NCBI GenBank assembly: GCA_023417985.1
Contig: JAEZDV010000068.1
Span: forward strand, 1 to 29,023
From: Actinomycetes bacterium
Lineage (GTDB): Bacteria; Actinomycetota; Actinomycetes; Mycobacteriales; Mycobacteriaceae
Direction of reading: 5' to 3'
DNA length: 29,023 nt
In this document: piece by piece, positions 17,540 to 26,658 of the stretch
Layout of the letters: every line of letters begins with the position of its first letter
Numbering within the stretch: position 1 is the first letter of the stretch
The notes under the pieces: generated by a model
Databases searched by the model: none
Told to the model about the DNA's origin: nothing
Seen by the model: only the letters and a program-made list of their open reading frames with translations
Program-made: the position numbers and the translations under genes

Positions 17540-18854
17540 TGCTCTCCTCCCGAGTTGCGGCCGGCACAGGTTCGTGCTGTCGGCCGGGCAACGGCGGCAC
17601 CGGGAATCCCCCTGCGGCCGGATCGAGCCGGCCGTCCGCCGTCGGTGTGCCGGTATCCGGATCGCCGCGCGGCTCTGCGCTGCGACGCCACCGATATCCG
17701 AGGTAGCCGAGCGAGATCGCCGAGACCACGACACCGGCGACGATGAGCGACGCGGTCGCGGGCAACAGTCCTTCGTTTGCGAGTTGGGCGATGACCGCGA
17801 CGACCATGACCCATACCACGGCGATCGGAATGAGGACCTTCCACCCCAGGGCCATGAACTGGTCGTACCGCAGCCTCGGGAGGGTGGCCCGCAGCCACAC
17901 GAAGACGAACAGCACCAGCCAGATCTTCACGACGAACCACAGCAGCGGCCACCATCCGCTGTTGGCTCCGGCCCAGATGCTCAGCGGCCAGGGTGCACGC
18001 CAGCCGCCGAGGAACAACGTCGTGGCCAGCGCGGACACGGTGATCATGTTGACGTATTCGGCGAGCATGAACATCGCGAATCGCAGCGACGAGTACTCCG
18101 TGTGGAAGCCGCCGACGAGTTCACCCTCGGCTTCGGGGAGGTCGAACGGTGCACGGTTGGTTTCACCGACCATCGACACGCAATAGATGAGGAAGGCCGG
18201 GAGCAGGAGCAGTGCGTACCAGATTCCCGTCTGCTCGGCGACGATCCCGGAAGTCGACATGGTGCCGGCGAGCAGAAATACCGCGGCGAAGCACAGTCCC
18301 ATGGCGATCTCGTAGGAAATGACCTGGGCCGTGGAGCGCAGGCCACCGAGCAGCGGGTACGTCGATCCCGAGGACCACCCCGCGAGCACGATGCCGTAGA
18401 CCCCGATCGAGGTCACGGCGAGGATGTAGAGCACCGCGACCGGCAGATCCGTCAGTTGCAACGGTGTGCGTTCCCCGAACACCGAGACCACGGGCCCGAA
18501 CGGGATGACGGCGAATGCCATGAGCGCGGGCGCGGTCGCGATCACCGGTGCCAGCAGGTACAGCGGTTTGTCCACGCCACTGGGCGTGATTCCTTCCTTC
18601 AGGCCGAGTTTGATGCCGTCCGCGACGGTCTGCAGCAGTCCCTTCGGCCCGACCCGGTCCGGCCCGACCCGCATCTGCATCCACGCCATGATCTTGCGTT
18701 CGACGAGGATCAACACGAGCGTGGTGAGCACCAGGAAGGCGAAGATCAGCAGGGCCTTGGTGATCACGAGCCACCACGGGTCGATCCCGAACATCGACAG
18801 GTCGACCTCACGTGCCGTCGGCACCACCACTCCGCCGGAAACCGTAAGCGTCAT
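17532..18854 (-). CDS. nuoH: NADH-quinone oxidoreductase subunit H
   Basis: A 440-aa membrane subunit of complex I (ND1 homologue) that forms much of the quinone tunnel and anchors the peripheral arm. Conserved text includes 'ERKIMAWMQMRVGPDRVGPKGLLQ', 'GWSSGSTYPLLGGLRSTAQVISYE', 'ETNRAPFDLPEAEGELVGGFHTEYSS' (acidic quinone-side loop) and 'RATLPRLRYDQFM'. About 60 Pro/Gly/Arg-rich residues extend beyond the last helix, more than in E. coli (325 aa) and similar to other actinobacteria. The ATG at 18854 overlaps the nuoG stop by 4 bp. A longer open frame upstream is a shadow of nuoG. Confidence 0.97.
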   Translation of the reverse strand: MTLTVSGGVVVPTAREVDLSMFGIDPWWLVITKALLIFAFLVLTTLVLILVERKIMAWMQMRVGPDRVGPKGLLQTVADGIKLGLKEGITPSGVDKPLYLLAPVIATAPALMAFAVIPFGPVVSVFGERTPLQLTDLPVAVLYILAVTSIGVYGIVLAGWSSGSTYPLLGGLRSTAQVISYEIAMGLCFAAVFLLAGTMSTSGIVAEQTGIWYALLLLPAFLIYCVSMVGETNRAPFDLPEAEGELVGGFHTEYSSLRFAMFMLAEYVNMITVSALATTLFLGGWRAPWPLSIWAGANSGWWPLLWFVVKIWLVLFVFVWLRATLPRLRYDQFMALGWKVLIPIAVVWVMVVAVIAQLANEGLLPATASLIVAGVVVSAISLGYLGYRWRRSAEPRGDPDTGTPTADGRLDPAAGGFPVPPLPGRQHEPVPAATREESNV

Positions 18855-21301
18855 CGCGGTACCTCCGTATCCGCTTGAGCGACACGGATGCCCACCACGT
18901 CGCCGGCGGTCGCCGTGAGGTGCTCGTGAACGCTCGCCTCCGGCGACGCTGCCGGAAGCCACACCACCCGTTCGGGAAGCGCATCGATCACCAGCGGCAA
19001 CGTGATCGCACCGCGCTCGGTGAAGACCGTGACCGGTTCGCCGTTGCGGGCGCCGATCTCGGCGGCCGTCGTCTCCGACAGTCGTACGACCGGTGCTCGC
19101 GCCGTCCCGGCGAGGTTGGGCTCCCCGTCCTGGAGTCGTCCCGCGTCGAGCAGCATGCGCCACGTCGACAGGACGGCTTCGCCGAGAACGGGTCGCCGTC
19201 CGTCGGTGGCGGTGACGTCGGGAAGAGGCGCCGCCGGTCCCGGACGCTCGCCGAGCCGGTCGAGTTCGGTTCGGGCCGAGTCGGTATCGGAGGCACCGAG
19301 GTCGATGTCCATCGCATCGGCGATCGCGTGCAGGACACGCTGGTCGGGCATCGCATCGGAGTCGCGCAGGGCTGTTGCGAAGGGGCGGGCCCGGCCCTCC
19401 CAGTCGACGAACGTGCCGGACTTCTCGGCCACGGGCGCCACGGGGAACACCACGTCGGCGAGATCGGTGACCTCGCTGCGCCGCACCTCGAGACCGACGA
19501 CGAAGGGCGCTGCGGTCAGTGCGGCACGCGCTGCGTCCGGATCGGGTAGATCGGCGAGTTCGACGCCCGCGACGACCAGTGCGGCGAGGTGTCCTGACGC
19601 AGCCTCCTCGAGGATGGTGGCGGCGTCGCGACCGGGCGCTTCCGGAATCGCGTCACCGGAGCCCAGGTTCCACGCCGCCGCGACCTCACGTCGCGCATCC
19701 GCATCGGCGACGGAGCGGCCGCCCGGAAGCAGCGTCGGGAATGCGCCGGCGTCGAGCGCCCCACGCTCCCCGGCGCGCCGGGGAATCCACGCCAGGCGTG
19801 CACCGGTGGCGTCGGCGAGTCGGGTTGCAGCCGTGAGTCCGCCCGGCGCCGCAGCGAGACGCTCTCCGACGACGATGACGGCTCCGGCGCTGCGCAGAGC
19901 ATCGACGTCGATGCCGCTCAGGTCTCCATCCCGCAGCGCATCGAGCAGTTCCGCTTCTCCACCGGGTACGCATTCGAGCAGGCGGGCACCGAGTTTCGTG
20001 GCACCCGCGCCGGCATACGGCGCGACCGTCCAGACCGTGGTCTTCCCGTTCCGGACGGCTTTGTGCAACCGGAGGAACACGATGGGCGATTCCTCTTCGG
20101 GTTCGAATCCCACCAGCAGGACGACCGGCGCTCGTTCCAGGTCGCGGTAGGTCACGCCGATGCCTCGTCCGGCGACACGGGTGGTGAGGAACTGTGTTTC
20201 CTCCGCCGAGTGGTCGCGGGCGCGGAAGTCGATGTCGTTGGTGCCGAGCGCCACTCGGGCGAACTTCGCATACGCGTAGGCGTCTTCCCGGGTGAGCCGT
20301 CCGCCGGTCAGAACCCCGGCCGACCCGCGCGCGGCGGTCAGACCGCGCGCCGCCACGGCCAGTGCCATCGGCCATGACGCGGGGACGAGTTCACCCGACT
20401 CGTCGCGTACGAGTGGACCGGTGAGCCGGTCGGGTTCGGTGGCGTAGGTGAACGCCCACCGGCCCTTGTCGCAGTTCCATTCCTCGTTGACCTCCGGGTC
20501 GTCGCCGGCGAGGCGGCGGAGCACCACGCCACGACGATGATCGGTGCGCTGCGCACACCCACTGGCGCAGTGTTCGCACACGCTCGGACTGGACACGAGA
20601 TCGAACGGCCGCGCCCGGAATCGGTAGGTGGCACCGGTGAGCGCGCCGACCGGGCAGATCTGCACGGTGTTGCCCGAGAAGTACGACTCGAACGGTTCCT
20701 CCGGGTAGATGCCCACCTGTTGCCGGGCACCGCGTTCGAGCATGTCGACGAAGGGATCGCCGGCGATCTGTGCCGAGAACCGGGTGCAGCGCGCACACAG
20801 GACGCAGCGTTCGCGGTCGAGCAGGACCTGCGACGAGATCGCGATCGGCTTGGGAAACGTGCGCTTTTCTTCGATGTAGCGCGATTCCGCTCGGCCGTTG
20901 CTCAGGGCCTGGTTCTGCAGCGGGCACTCACCGCCCTTGTCACACACCGGGCAGTCCAGTGGGTGGTTGATGAGCAGCAGTTCCATGACGCCGCGCTGCG
21001 CCTTGTCCGCGACGGGCGAGGTCGCCTGGGTGCGGACGACCATTCCGTCGGTGACGACGGTGGTGCACGACGCCAGGGGTTTGCGCTGCCCTTCGACGTC
21101 CACGAGGCACTGGCGGCACGCGCCGACGGGGTCGAGCAGCGGATGGTCACAGAATCGAGGGATCTGCACGCCTACGAGTTCTGCGGCGCGGATCACCAAT
21201 GTTCCTTTGGCTACCCGGATTTCGACGTCGTCGATGGTAACGGTCACCTGGTCGTCCGTCGGCGCGACGCCGGCGGGGTCCGTTCCCGGAGCTGTGGTCA
21301 T
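18851..21301 (-). CDS. nuoG: NADH-quinone oxidoreductase subunit G
   Basis: An 816-aa iron-sulfur subunit of the NADH dehydrogenase module. The N-terminal [2Fe-2S] cluster N1b uses C51, C62, C65 and C79. N5 uses H113, C117, C120 and C126. N4 uses C166, C169, C172 and C216. A further motif C242-x2-C245-x3-C249-x27-C277 matches cluster N7, present in E. coli and Thermus but lost in mitochondria. The rest (about 240-816) is a molybdopterin-oxidoreductase-like domain without a catalytic role in complex I, rather degenerate in the middle and ending with the small beta-barrel ('LSETTAAEIGARNGEPVTVF'). The ATG at 21301 overlaps the nuoF stop by 4 bp. Confidence 0.96.
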   Translation of the reverse strand: MTTAPGTDPAGVAPTDDQVTVTIDDVEIRVAKGTLVIRAAELVGVQIPRFCDHPLLDPVGACRQCLVDVEGQRKPLASCTTVVTDGMVVRTQATSPVADKAQRGVMELLLINHPLDCPVCDKGGECPLQNQALSNGRAESRYIEEKRTFPKPIAISSQVLLDRERCVLCARCTRFSAQIAGDPFVDMLERGARQQVGIYPEEPFESYFSGNTVQICPVGALTGATYRFRARPFDLVSSPSVCEHCASGCAQRTDHRRGVVLRRLAGDDPEVNEEWNCDKGRWAFTYATEPDRLTGPLVRDESGELVPASWPMALAVAARGLTAARGSAGVLTGGRLTREDAYAYAKFARVALGTNDIDFRARDHSAEETQFLTTRVAGRGIGVTYRDLERAPVVLLVGFEPEEESPIVFLRLHKAVRNGKTTVWTVAPYAGAGATKLGARLLECVPGGEAELLDALRDGDLSGIDVDALRSAGAVIVVGERLAAAPGGLTAATRLADATGARLAWIPRRAGERGALDAGAFPTLLPGGRSVADADARREVAAAWNLGSGDAIPEAPGRDAATILEEAASGHLAALVVAGVELADLPDPDAARAALTAAPFVVGLEVRRSEVTDLADVVFPVAPVAEKSGTFVDWEGRARPFATALRDSDAMPDQRVLHAIADAMDIDLGASDTDSARTELDRLGERPGPAAPLPDVTATDGRRPVLGEAVLSTWRMLLDAGRLQDGEPNLAGTARAPVVRLSETTAAEIGARNGEPVTVFTERGAITLPLVIDALPERVVWLPAASPEASVHEHLTATAGDVVGIRVAQADTEVPR

Positions 21302-23421
21302 CGAGTCTCCTCGCGTGCTGCGCCGGCTTCGAGAGTGGCGCTGTGCGGATCGAAGGGGCAGCGACCCTGTTCCACGTGTGCGCGGTATTCGTCACGGAAG
21401 TACGCGATCGACGAGGTGATCGGGCTCGTCGCGCCGTCGCCGAGAGCGCAGAACGCCCGGCCGAGGATGTTGTCGGAGATGTCGAGCAGGGTGGCGAGGT
21501 CTTCCTCGGTGCCTCGGCCCGTCTCGAGCCGCTCGAGGATCTGCACGAGCCACCACGTCCCTTCGCGGCAGGGCGTGCATTTCCCGCACGACTCGTGCGC
21601 GTAGAACTCGCTCCAGCGCAGTACCGTACGCACGACGCACGTGGTCTCGTCGAAGATCTGGAGAGCACGCGTGCCGAGCATCGATCCGGCGGCGGCGACG
21701 CTTTCGTAGTCGAGCGGGGTGTCGAGGTGTTCGTCGGTGAGGATCGGTGTGGACGAACCGCCCGGAGTCCAGAACTTGAGCTTGTGGCCTTCGCGGACGC
21801 CGCCCGCGTGTTCGAGCAGCTCCCGCAGGGTGATGCCGAGCGGCGCCTCGTACTGACCCGGCGTCGTGACGTGCCCGGAGAGGGAGAACAGCGCGAATCC
21901 CGGTGACTTCTCGGTCCCCATGGACCGGTACCACTCGACTCCGTTGCGGATGATCGGCGGCACGTTCGCGATGGACTCGACGTTGTTGACCACGGTCGGG
22001 CACGCATACAGGCCCGCGACCGCGGGGAACGGCGGCCGCAGCCGTGGTTGCCCTCGACGGCCTTCGAGCGAGTCGAGCAGCGCAGTCTCCTCCCCGCAGA
22101 TGTAGGCACCCGCACCGGCGTGTACGACGAGATCGAGGTCGTAGCCGCTGCCGAGGATGTCGCGTCCGAGGTATCCGGCGCCGTACGCCTCGGCGACGGC
22201 GGCCTGCAGGCGCCGCAGGACCGGGACGGCTTCCCCGCGCAGGTAGACGAACGCATGCCGCGCGCGGATCGCATACGCCGCGATGATCGCGCCTTCGACC
22301 AGCGCGTGCGGGGTGGCGAAGAGGAACGGAATATCTTTGCAGGTGCCGGGCTCGGATTCGTCGGCGTTGACGACGAGATAGTGCGGCTTGCCGTCGCCTT
22401 GCGGGATGAACGACCACTTGGTGCCGGTGGAGAATCCCGCTCCGCCGCGCCCGCGCAGACCTGCATCCTTGACCGCGGAGATCACGTCGTCGGGGTCCAT
22501 GCCCAACGCGATGGGCAGTGCCTCGTATCCGTGATGTTGCCGGTACGTCTCGAGAGTCCACGCCTGCTCTTCGTCCCAGTAGCCGGTGAGCACCGGCGTC
22601 AGCGCGGTCCCGACGTTGCCGATGTCCCCGTCGCCGGGCGCCGCCGGCGCGGTCATGTCGTGCTCCCGCGCGACACGCAGCCCGGCCAGTGAGGCCTCCC
22701 CGGCGCTGCCGCCCGCAGGAAGTGCGTCGGCGCGTTCGTCGGGGAATCCGGCGAGCAGTCGCGAGGTGTCGCGGAAGGTGGTCAGCGGAGCGCCGCGGGT
22801 GGGCAGCGGGGGTTGCCCGTCGCGGAGGCCGTCGACGAGTTCGACTGCGGACTCGACGGTCCGGTTGTCGAACAGTTCCCAGTTGACGGTCATCACCGGT
22901 GCGAAATCGCAGGCAGCGTTGCACTCGATGTGTTCGAGGGTCACCGTGCCGTCCGGTGTGGTCTCGCCGTTGGCGACACCGAGATGCTCGCGCACCCTCT
23001 CGAAGATTTCGTCGCCGCCCATGACGGCGCACAGGGCGTTCGTGCACACCCCGACGTGATAGGTCCCCGTCGGCTTGCGGCGGTACATCGTGTAGAAGGT
23101 GGCGACCGCGGCGACCTCGGCGCCCGTCAAGCCGAGTTGCTCGGCGCAGAAATCGATTCCGGCGGGGGTGATGTAGCTGTCCTCGGCCTGGACGAGGTGC
23201 AGCAGCGGAAGGAGAGCTGAGCGGGGGTGCGGGTAGCGTCCGAGGATCTCGGCGGCGTCCGCGTCGAGCCGGGTACGCACGTCGTCGGGATAGCTGCGCT
23301 GCGCGCCGGGGCGCACGAGCGCGGCATCTTCGTCGGGCCGTGGCCCCAACGGCAGAAAGACCGGCGCGGGGCGTTCGGTGGGTTCGGTGGTGTCTTCGCC
23401 CCGTACGTATCCGGTGCTCAT
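21298..23421 (-). CDS. nuoEF: NADH-quinone oxidoreductase, fused subunits E and F (NuoE-NuoF)
   Basis: A single 707-aa frame covers both subunits that receive electrons from NADH. The NuoE part (1 to about 265) has the thioredoxin-like fold and cluster N1a ligands C126, C131, C167 and C171. The NuoF part (about 272-707) has the FMN/NADH glycine-rich loop 'GLRGRGGAGFSTGTKW' (321-336), 'NADESEPGT', and cluster N3 ligands C612, C615, C618 and C658. In mycobacteria these are separate proteins; the recalled M. tuberculosis NuoE ends with a tail matching residues 250-266 here, followed by a stop. No stop occurs here. Met256 (22656) is preceded by GGGAG six bases away and could start a free 452-aa NuoF. 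The ATG at 23421 overlaps the nuoD stop by 4 bp. A true fusion, dual products, or a sequence error at the junction are all possible. Confidence 0.9.
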   Translation of the reverse strand: MSTGYVRGEDTTEPTERPAPVFLPLGPRPDEDAALVRPGAQRSYPDDVRTRLDADAAEILGRYPHPRSALLPLLHLVQAEDSYITPAGIDFCAEQLGLTGAEVAAVATFYTMYRRKPTGTYHVGVCTNALCAVMGGDEIFERVREHLGVANGETTPDGTVTLEHIECNAACDFAPVMTVNWELFDNRTVESAVELVDGLRDGQPPLPTRGAPLTTFRDTSRLLAGFPDERADALPAGGSAGEASLAGLRVAREHDMTAPAAPGDGDIGNVGTALTPVLTGYWDEEQAWTLETYRQHHGYEALPIALGMDPDDVISAVKDAGLRGRGGAGFSTGTKWSFIPQGDGKPHYLVVNADESEPGTCKDIPFLFATPHALVEGAIIAAYAIRARHAFVYLRGEAVPVLRRLQAAVAEAYGAGYLGRDILGSGYDLDLVVHAGAGAYICGEETALLDSLEGRRGQPRLRPPFPAVAGLYACPTVVNNVESIANVPPIIRNGVEWYRSMGTEKSPGFALFSLSGHVTTPGQYEAPLGITLRELLEHAGGVREGHKLKFWTPGGSSTPILTDEHLDTPLDYESVAAAGSMLGTRALQIFDETTCVVRTVLRWSEFYAHESCGKCTPCREGTWWLVQILERLETGRGTEEDLATLLDISDNILGRAFCALGDGATSPITSSIAYFRDEYRAHVEQGRCPFDPHSATLEAGAAREETR

Positions 23422-24740
23422 CGGTCTACTCCGCCCATGACCGGGTCGATGCTCGCGAGCGTGGCGATGACGTCGGAGACCATGCCGCCTTCGCACATCG
23501 CCGCGACCGCTTGGAGATTGGTGAAGGACGGATCGCGGTAGTGCACCCGGTAGGGCCGGGTGCCACCGTCACTGACCATGTGTACCCCCAGTTCGCCGCG
23601 CGGCGATTCGACCGAGACGTACACCTGCCCGGCGGGCACGCGTAGTCCTTCGGTGACGAGCTTGAAGTGGTGGATCAGTCCCTCCATGGAGGTGCCCATG
23701 ATCCTGCGGATGTGCTCCGGTGAATTGCCGAGGCCGTCACTGCCGCTGGTGAGCTGGGACGGCCAGGCAATCTTTTTGTCCTCCACCATGACCGGGCCGG
23801 GGGGGAGGCGGTCGAGGCATTGTTCGACGATCTTCAGCGATTCCTTCATCTCCCCGATGCGGATGCGATACCTGCCGTAGCAATCGCTGCCCGTGTCGGT
23901 GGGGACGTCGAACTCGTAGTTCTCGTATCCGCAGTACGGTTGCGCTTTGCGGAGGTCGTGGGGCAGCCCGGTCGAGCGCAGGATCGGCCCGGTGACCCCG
24001 AGCGCCATGCACCCGGTGAGGTCGAGATAACCGATGCCCCGGGTGCGCGAGATGAAGATCGGATTGTCGTCGAGCAGCATCTCCATGTCGTGGATGCGGG
24101 ACGGGAGCATCGCCAGCAGGTCGCGGATCCGGGGGATCGCGTCGGACGGGAGATCCTGTACCACTCCTCCGGGCCGGATATAGGCGTGGTTCATCCGCAG
24201 GCCCGTGATGGTTTCGAAGACGTCGAGGATCAGTTCGCGCTCACGGAACCCGAACAGCATCGGAGTGGTGGCGCCGAGTTCCATGCCACCGGTGGCCAGC
24301 GCGACCAGGTGCGAGGAGATCCGGTTGAGTTCCATCAGGAGCACCCGGATCACGTTCGCGCGCTCAGGAACGAGGTGGGTGATGCCGAGCAGTTTCTCGA
24401 CGCCCAGGCAGTAAGCCGCTTCGTTGAAAAACGGTGCGAGGTAGTCCATTCGGGTGACGAAGGTGACGCCCTGGGTCCAGTTGCGGTATTCGAGGTTCTT
24501 CTCGATCCCGGTGTGCAGGTAACCGATGCTGCACCGGGCTTCGGTGACGGTTTCGCCGTCGATCTCCAGGACGAGACGGAGGACGCCGTGTGTGGACGGG
24601 TGCTGTGGACCCATGTTCACCACGATGTGGTCTTCGCCGGCCGCCGCGGCGGCGGTGACGACCTCGTCCCAGTCCTGACCCGAGGTGGTGAGGACGGTTT
24701 CCTCGCGTGCGGAGCCGTGTGTCGTTGTGTGGTCGCTCAT
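23418..24740 (-). CDS. nuoD: NADH-quinone oxidoreductase subunit D
   Basis: A 440-aa peripheral subunit of complex I, related to the [NiFe]-hydrogenase large subunit but without the metal-binding Cys, that builds the quinone head-group site with NuoB. Residues 41-50 'VVNMGPQHPSTHGVLR' contain the quinone-coordinating His; 'GYLHTGIEKNLEYR', 'LFGFRERE', 'YIRPGGVVQDLP', 'PYCGYENYEFDVPT' and the C-terminal 'LASIDPVMGGVDR' are all family landmarks. The first ~38 residues are a variable hydrophilic extension. The ATG at 24740 overlaps the nuoC stop by one base (TGATG). A longer open frame upstream is the shadow of nuoC. Confidence 0.97.
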   Translation of the reverse strand: MSDHTTTHGSAREETVLTTSGQDWDEVVTAAAAAGEDHIVVNMGPQHPSTHGVLRLVLEIDGETVTEARCSIGYLHTGIEKNLEYRNWTQGVTFVTRMDYLAPFFNEAAYCLGVEKLLGITHLVPERANVIRVLLMELNRISSHLVALATGGMELGATTPMLFGFRERELILDVFETITGLRMNHAYIRPGGVVQDLPSDAIPRIRDLLAMLPSRIHDMEMLLDDNPIFISRTRGIGYLDLTGCMALGVTGPILRSTGLPHDLRKAQPYCGYENYEFDVPTDTGSDCYGRYRIRIGEMKESLKIVEQCLDRLPPGPVMVEDKKIAWPSQLTSGSDGLGNSPEHIRRIMGTSMEGLIHHFKLVTEGLRVPAGQVYVSVESPRGELGVHMVSDGGTRPYRVHYRDPSFTNLQAVAAMCEGGMVSDVIATLASIDPVMGGVDR

Positions 24741-25429
24741 CAGTTGTAGGCCCTCCGTTCGTCCGGAGGCACGATGGTGGCGCCCTTGTACTCCACGGGG
24801 ATCCCGCCGAGGGGATAGTCCTTGCGCTGGGGGTGGCCCCGCCAGTCGTCGGGCATCTGGATGCGGGTCAACGCGGGATGACCGTCGAAGCGGATCCCGA
24901 AGAAGTCGTAGGTTTCGCGCTCGTGCCAGTCGTTCGTCGGATAGATGTCGTAGAGCGACGGGATGTGTGGATCCGTCTCGGGGGCGGAGACTTCGATCCG
25001 GAGCCTCCGATTGTGAGTGATGGACATGAGTGCATAGACGGCGTGCAGTTCCCTCCCGGTCTCCTCGGGATAGTGCACCCCACTCACCCCCAGGCACAGT
25101 TCGAAACGCAGGGCGGGGTGGTTGCGTAGTTCGAGGGCGACTCGCGGCAGGTGCTGCCGGCGCACGTGGATCGTCATCTCGTCGCGGAAGACGAGGATCT
25201 TCTCGACTGCCTCGGCGAACCCTGCCTCCGAGGAAGCGCCGAGGGCATCTTCGAGAGCATCGGCAACGTCGTCGAAATAGCCGCCGTACGGGCGCGGTGA
25301 ACTGCCGGGGAGGCTGATGCGTCGGACGAGCCGCCCGTATCCGGAGGTGTCGCCGCTGCCGCGGGCTCCGAACATTCCGCGCCGGACCCCGATCTGTTCG
25401 CGGCCGGTGTTCTCGTCGTCGGTAGTCAT
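24740..25429 (-). CDS. nuoC: NADH-quinone oxidoreductase subunit C
   Basis: A 229-aa 30-kDa-type peripheral subunit of complex I that bridges NuoD and NuoI. The conserved core is in the second half: 'CLGVSGVHYPEE', 'PSLYDIYPTNDWHERETYDFFGIRFDGHPALTRIQMPDDWRGHPQRKDYPLGG' region. The N-terminal 50 residues are variable and Gly/Arg-rich. It is separate from NuoD, unlike E. coli where the two are fused. The ATG at 25429 overlaps the nuoB stop by 4 bp; the upstream open frame opposite nuoB is rejected. Confidence 0.97.
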   Translation of the reverse strand: MTTDDENTGREQIGVRRGMFGARGSGDTSGYGRLVRRISLPGSSPRPYGGYFDDVADALEDALGASSEAGFAEAVEKILVFRDEMTIHVRRQHLPRVALELRNHPALRFELCLGVSGVHYPEETGRELHAVYALMSITHNRRLRIEVSAPETDPHIPSLYDIYPTNDWHERETYDFFGIRFDGHPALTRIQMPDDWRGHPQRKDYPLGGIPVEYKGATIVPPDERRAYN

Positions 25430-25980
25430 CGGCGCGGCACCGTCAGTTCGATGAGCGGCCGCGCGGACAGAGCCGCCTCTTCGGCGGCGCGCACGGCTTC
25501 TTCCCTGTTGGCGCCCAGGGGCATTCGTGCGATCTTCTCGTGGAGCGCGAGGATCGCGTTGATCAGCATTTCCGGGCGCGGGGGGCATCCCGGCAGATAG
25601 ATGTCGACGGGCACCACATGGTCGACGCCCTGAACGATCGCGTAGTTGTTGAACATGCCCCCGGAGGAGGCGCACACCCCCATCGCCAGCACCCACTTGG
25701 GTTCGACCATCTGGTCGTAAACCTGCCGCAACGCCGGCGCCATCTTCTGACTGACGCGTCCGGCGACGATCATGACGTCGGCCTGCCGGGGAGAGGCGCG
25801 GAACGCTTCCATGCCGAACCGGGCGAGGTCGTAGCGCCCTCCGGCGGTCGACATCATCTCGATCGCGCAGCACGCGAGACCGAAGGACGCCGGCCACAGC
25901 GAACCCTTGCGTGCGAATCCCGCGAGAGCTTCCACCGTGCTCAGCAGAAAACCGCTCGGCACCTTCTCTTCGAGACCCAT
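25426..25980 (-). CDS. nuoB: NADH-quinone oxidoreductase subunit B
   Basis: A 184-aa subunit of complex I that holds cluster N2, the last iron-sulfur centre before quinone. The four ligands are the adjacent pair C37-C38 ('GLACCAIEMM'), C103 ('GVCASSGGMF') and C132 ('LPGCPPRPE'). The length is standard. The ATG at 25980 has AGGAG upstream. It is separated from nuoA by 89 bp, the longest gap in the operon; no gene or clear hairpin is seen in that gap. Confidence 0.98.
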   Translation of the reverse strand: MGLEEKVPSGFLLSTVEALAGFARKGSLWPASFGLACCAIEMMSTAGGRYDLARFGMEAFRASPRQADVMIVAGRVSQKMAPALRQVYDQMVEPKWVLAMGVCASSGGMFNNYAIVQGVDHVVPVDIYLPGCPPRPEMLINAILALHEKIARMPLGANREEAVRAAEEAALSARPLIELTVPRR

Positions 25981-26069
25981 GCTCGACTCCTACCACTTCC
26001 GTAATTGGTGTGGATCATTTTCTCGCACAACGACTTCGGCGAACGTTCGTCGAAAGACGGTCGCGTCGT

Positions 26070-26429
26070 TCACTCCCACGCGAGCCCTCCGCGTTTCCAT
26101 TCGTAGGCGTACGCCACGAACACGTTCACCATGAACAGCCCCATTGCCAGCAATCCGAACACGCCGAGCGCATCGAAATTCACCGCCCACGGGTACAGAA
26201 AGACGATTTCGATGTCGAAGATGATGAACAACATGGCGGTGAGGTAGTACTTGACGGGGAAACGCCCGCCTCCTGCGGCCTGCGGCGTCGGATCGATGCC
26301 GCATTCGTAGGCTTCCAGTTTCGCCCGGTTGTAGCGACTGGGTCCGGCTATCGACGCCACGACCACAGAGAACACGGCAAAGGCGAGAGCGATCGCTCCG
26401 AGCACCAGGATCGGTACGTAGACGTTCAT
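26070..26429 (-). CDS. nuoA: NADH-quinone oxidoreductase subunit A
   Basis: A 119-aa membrane subunit of complex I (ND3 homologue) with three helices. The conserved loop 'YECGIDPTPQAAGGGRFPVKYYLTAMLFIIFDIEIVFLYPWA' includes the Cys of the loop that switches between enzyme states and the acidic pair of helix 2. The ATG at 26429 has GGAGGTAG upstream; a 38-residue in-frame upstream extension lacks support. It is the first gene of the nuo operon. Confidence 0.97.
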   Translation of the reverse strand: MNVYVPILVLGAIALAFAVFSVVVASIAGPSRYNRAKLEAYECGIDPTPQAAGGGRFPVKYYLTAMLFIIFDIEIVFLYPWAVNFDALGVFGLLAMGLFMVNVFVAYAYEWKRGGLAWE

Positions 26430-26546
26430 CGCTACCTCCGGTTCCGCTGACGTCCCCCGGTCGTCCGTAGCCACCGAACCTTCGTTCCCGGTGCCGAGCC
26501 CGGCAATCCGGGACAACTCGGTCACTTGTGAGCTACCGCACACACA

Positions 26547-26574
26547 CTAGTAGCGTTCGTACCGGACTTGTCAG
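26547..26574 (-). promoter_or_regulatory. nuoA: Candidate promoter of the nuo operon
   Basis: On the minus strand CTGACA (26569-26574) and TACTAG (26547-26552) are separated by 16 nt. The element lies in the 229-bp gap between the receiver-protein gene and nuoA, giving a leader of roughly 110 nt. The -35 is close to TTGACA; the -10 lacks the final T. The gap otherwise shows only a weak CCCGG-ATTG-CCGGG hairpin in the leader. Confidence 0.5.
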
Positions 26575-26658
26575 CGATTTCGGGTGCTGAATTCGGCCGC
26601 GCGTGTCCGCTTCGGACAGGAGTGCAAATGGGGTAGGTTCGTCCGCCGCGTTCGATAC

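Noticed and set aside
26430..26543. An N-terminal extension of NuoA by 38 residues
   Set aside because: The extension matches nothing in the NuoA family, and a strong GGAGGTAG lies just before the ATG at 26429.
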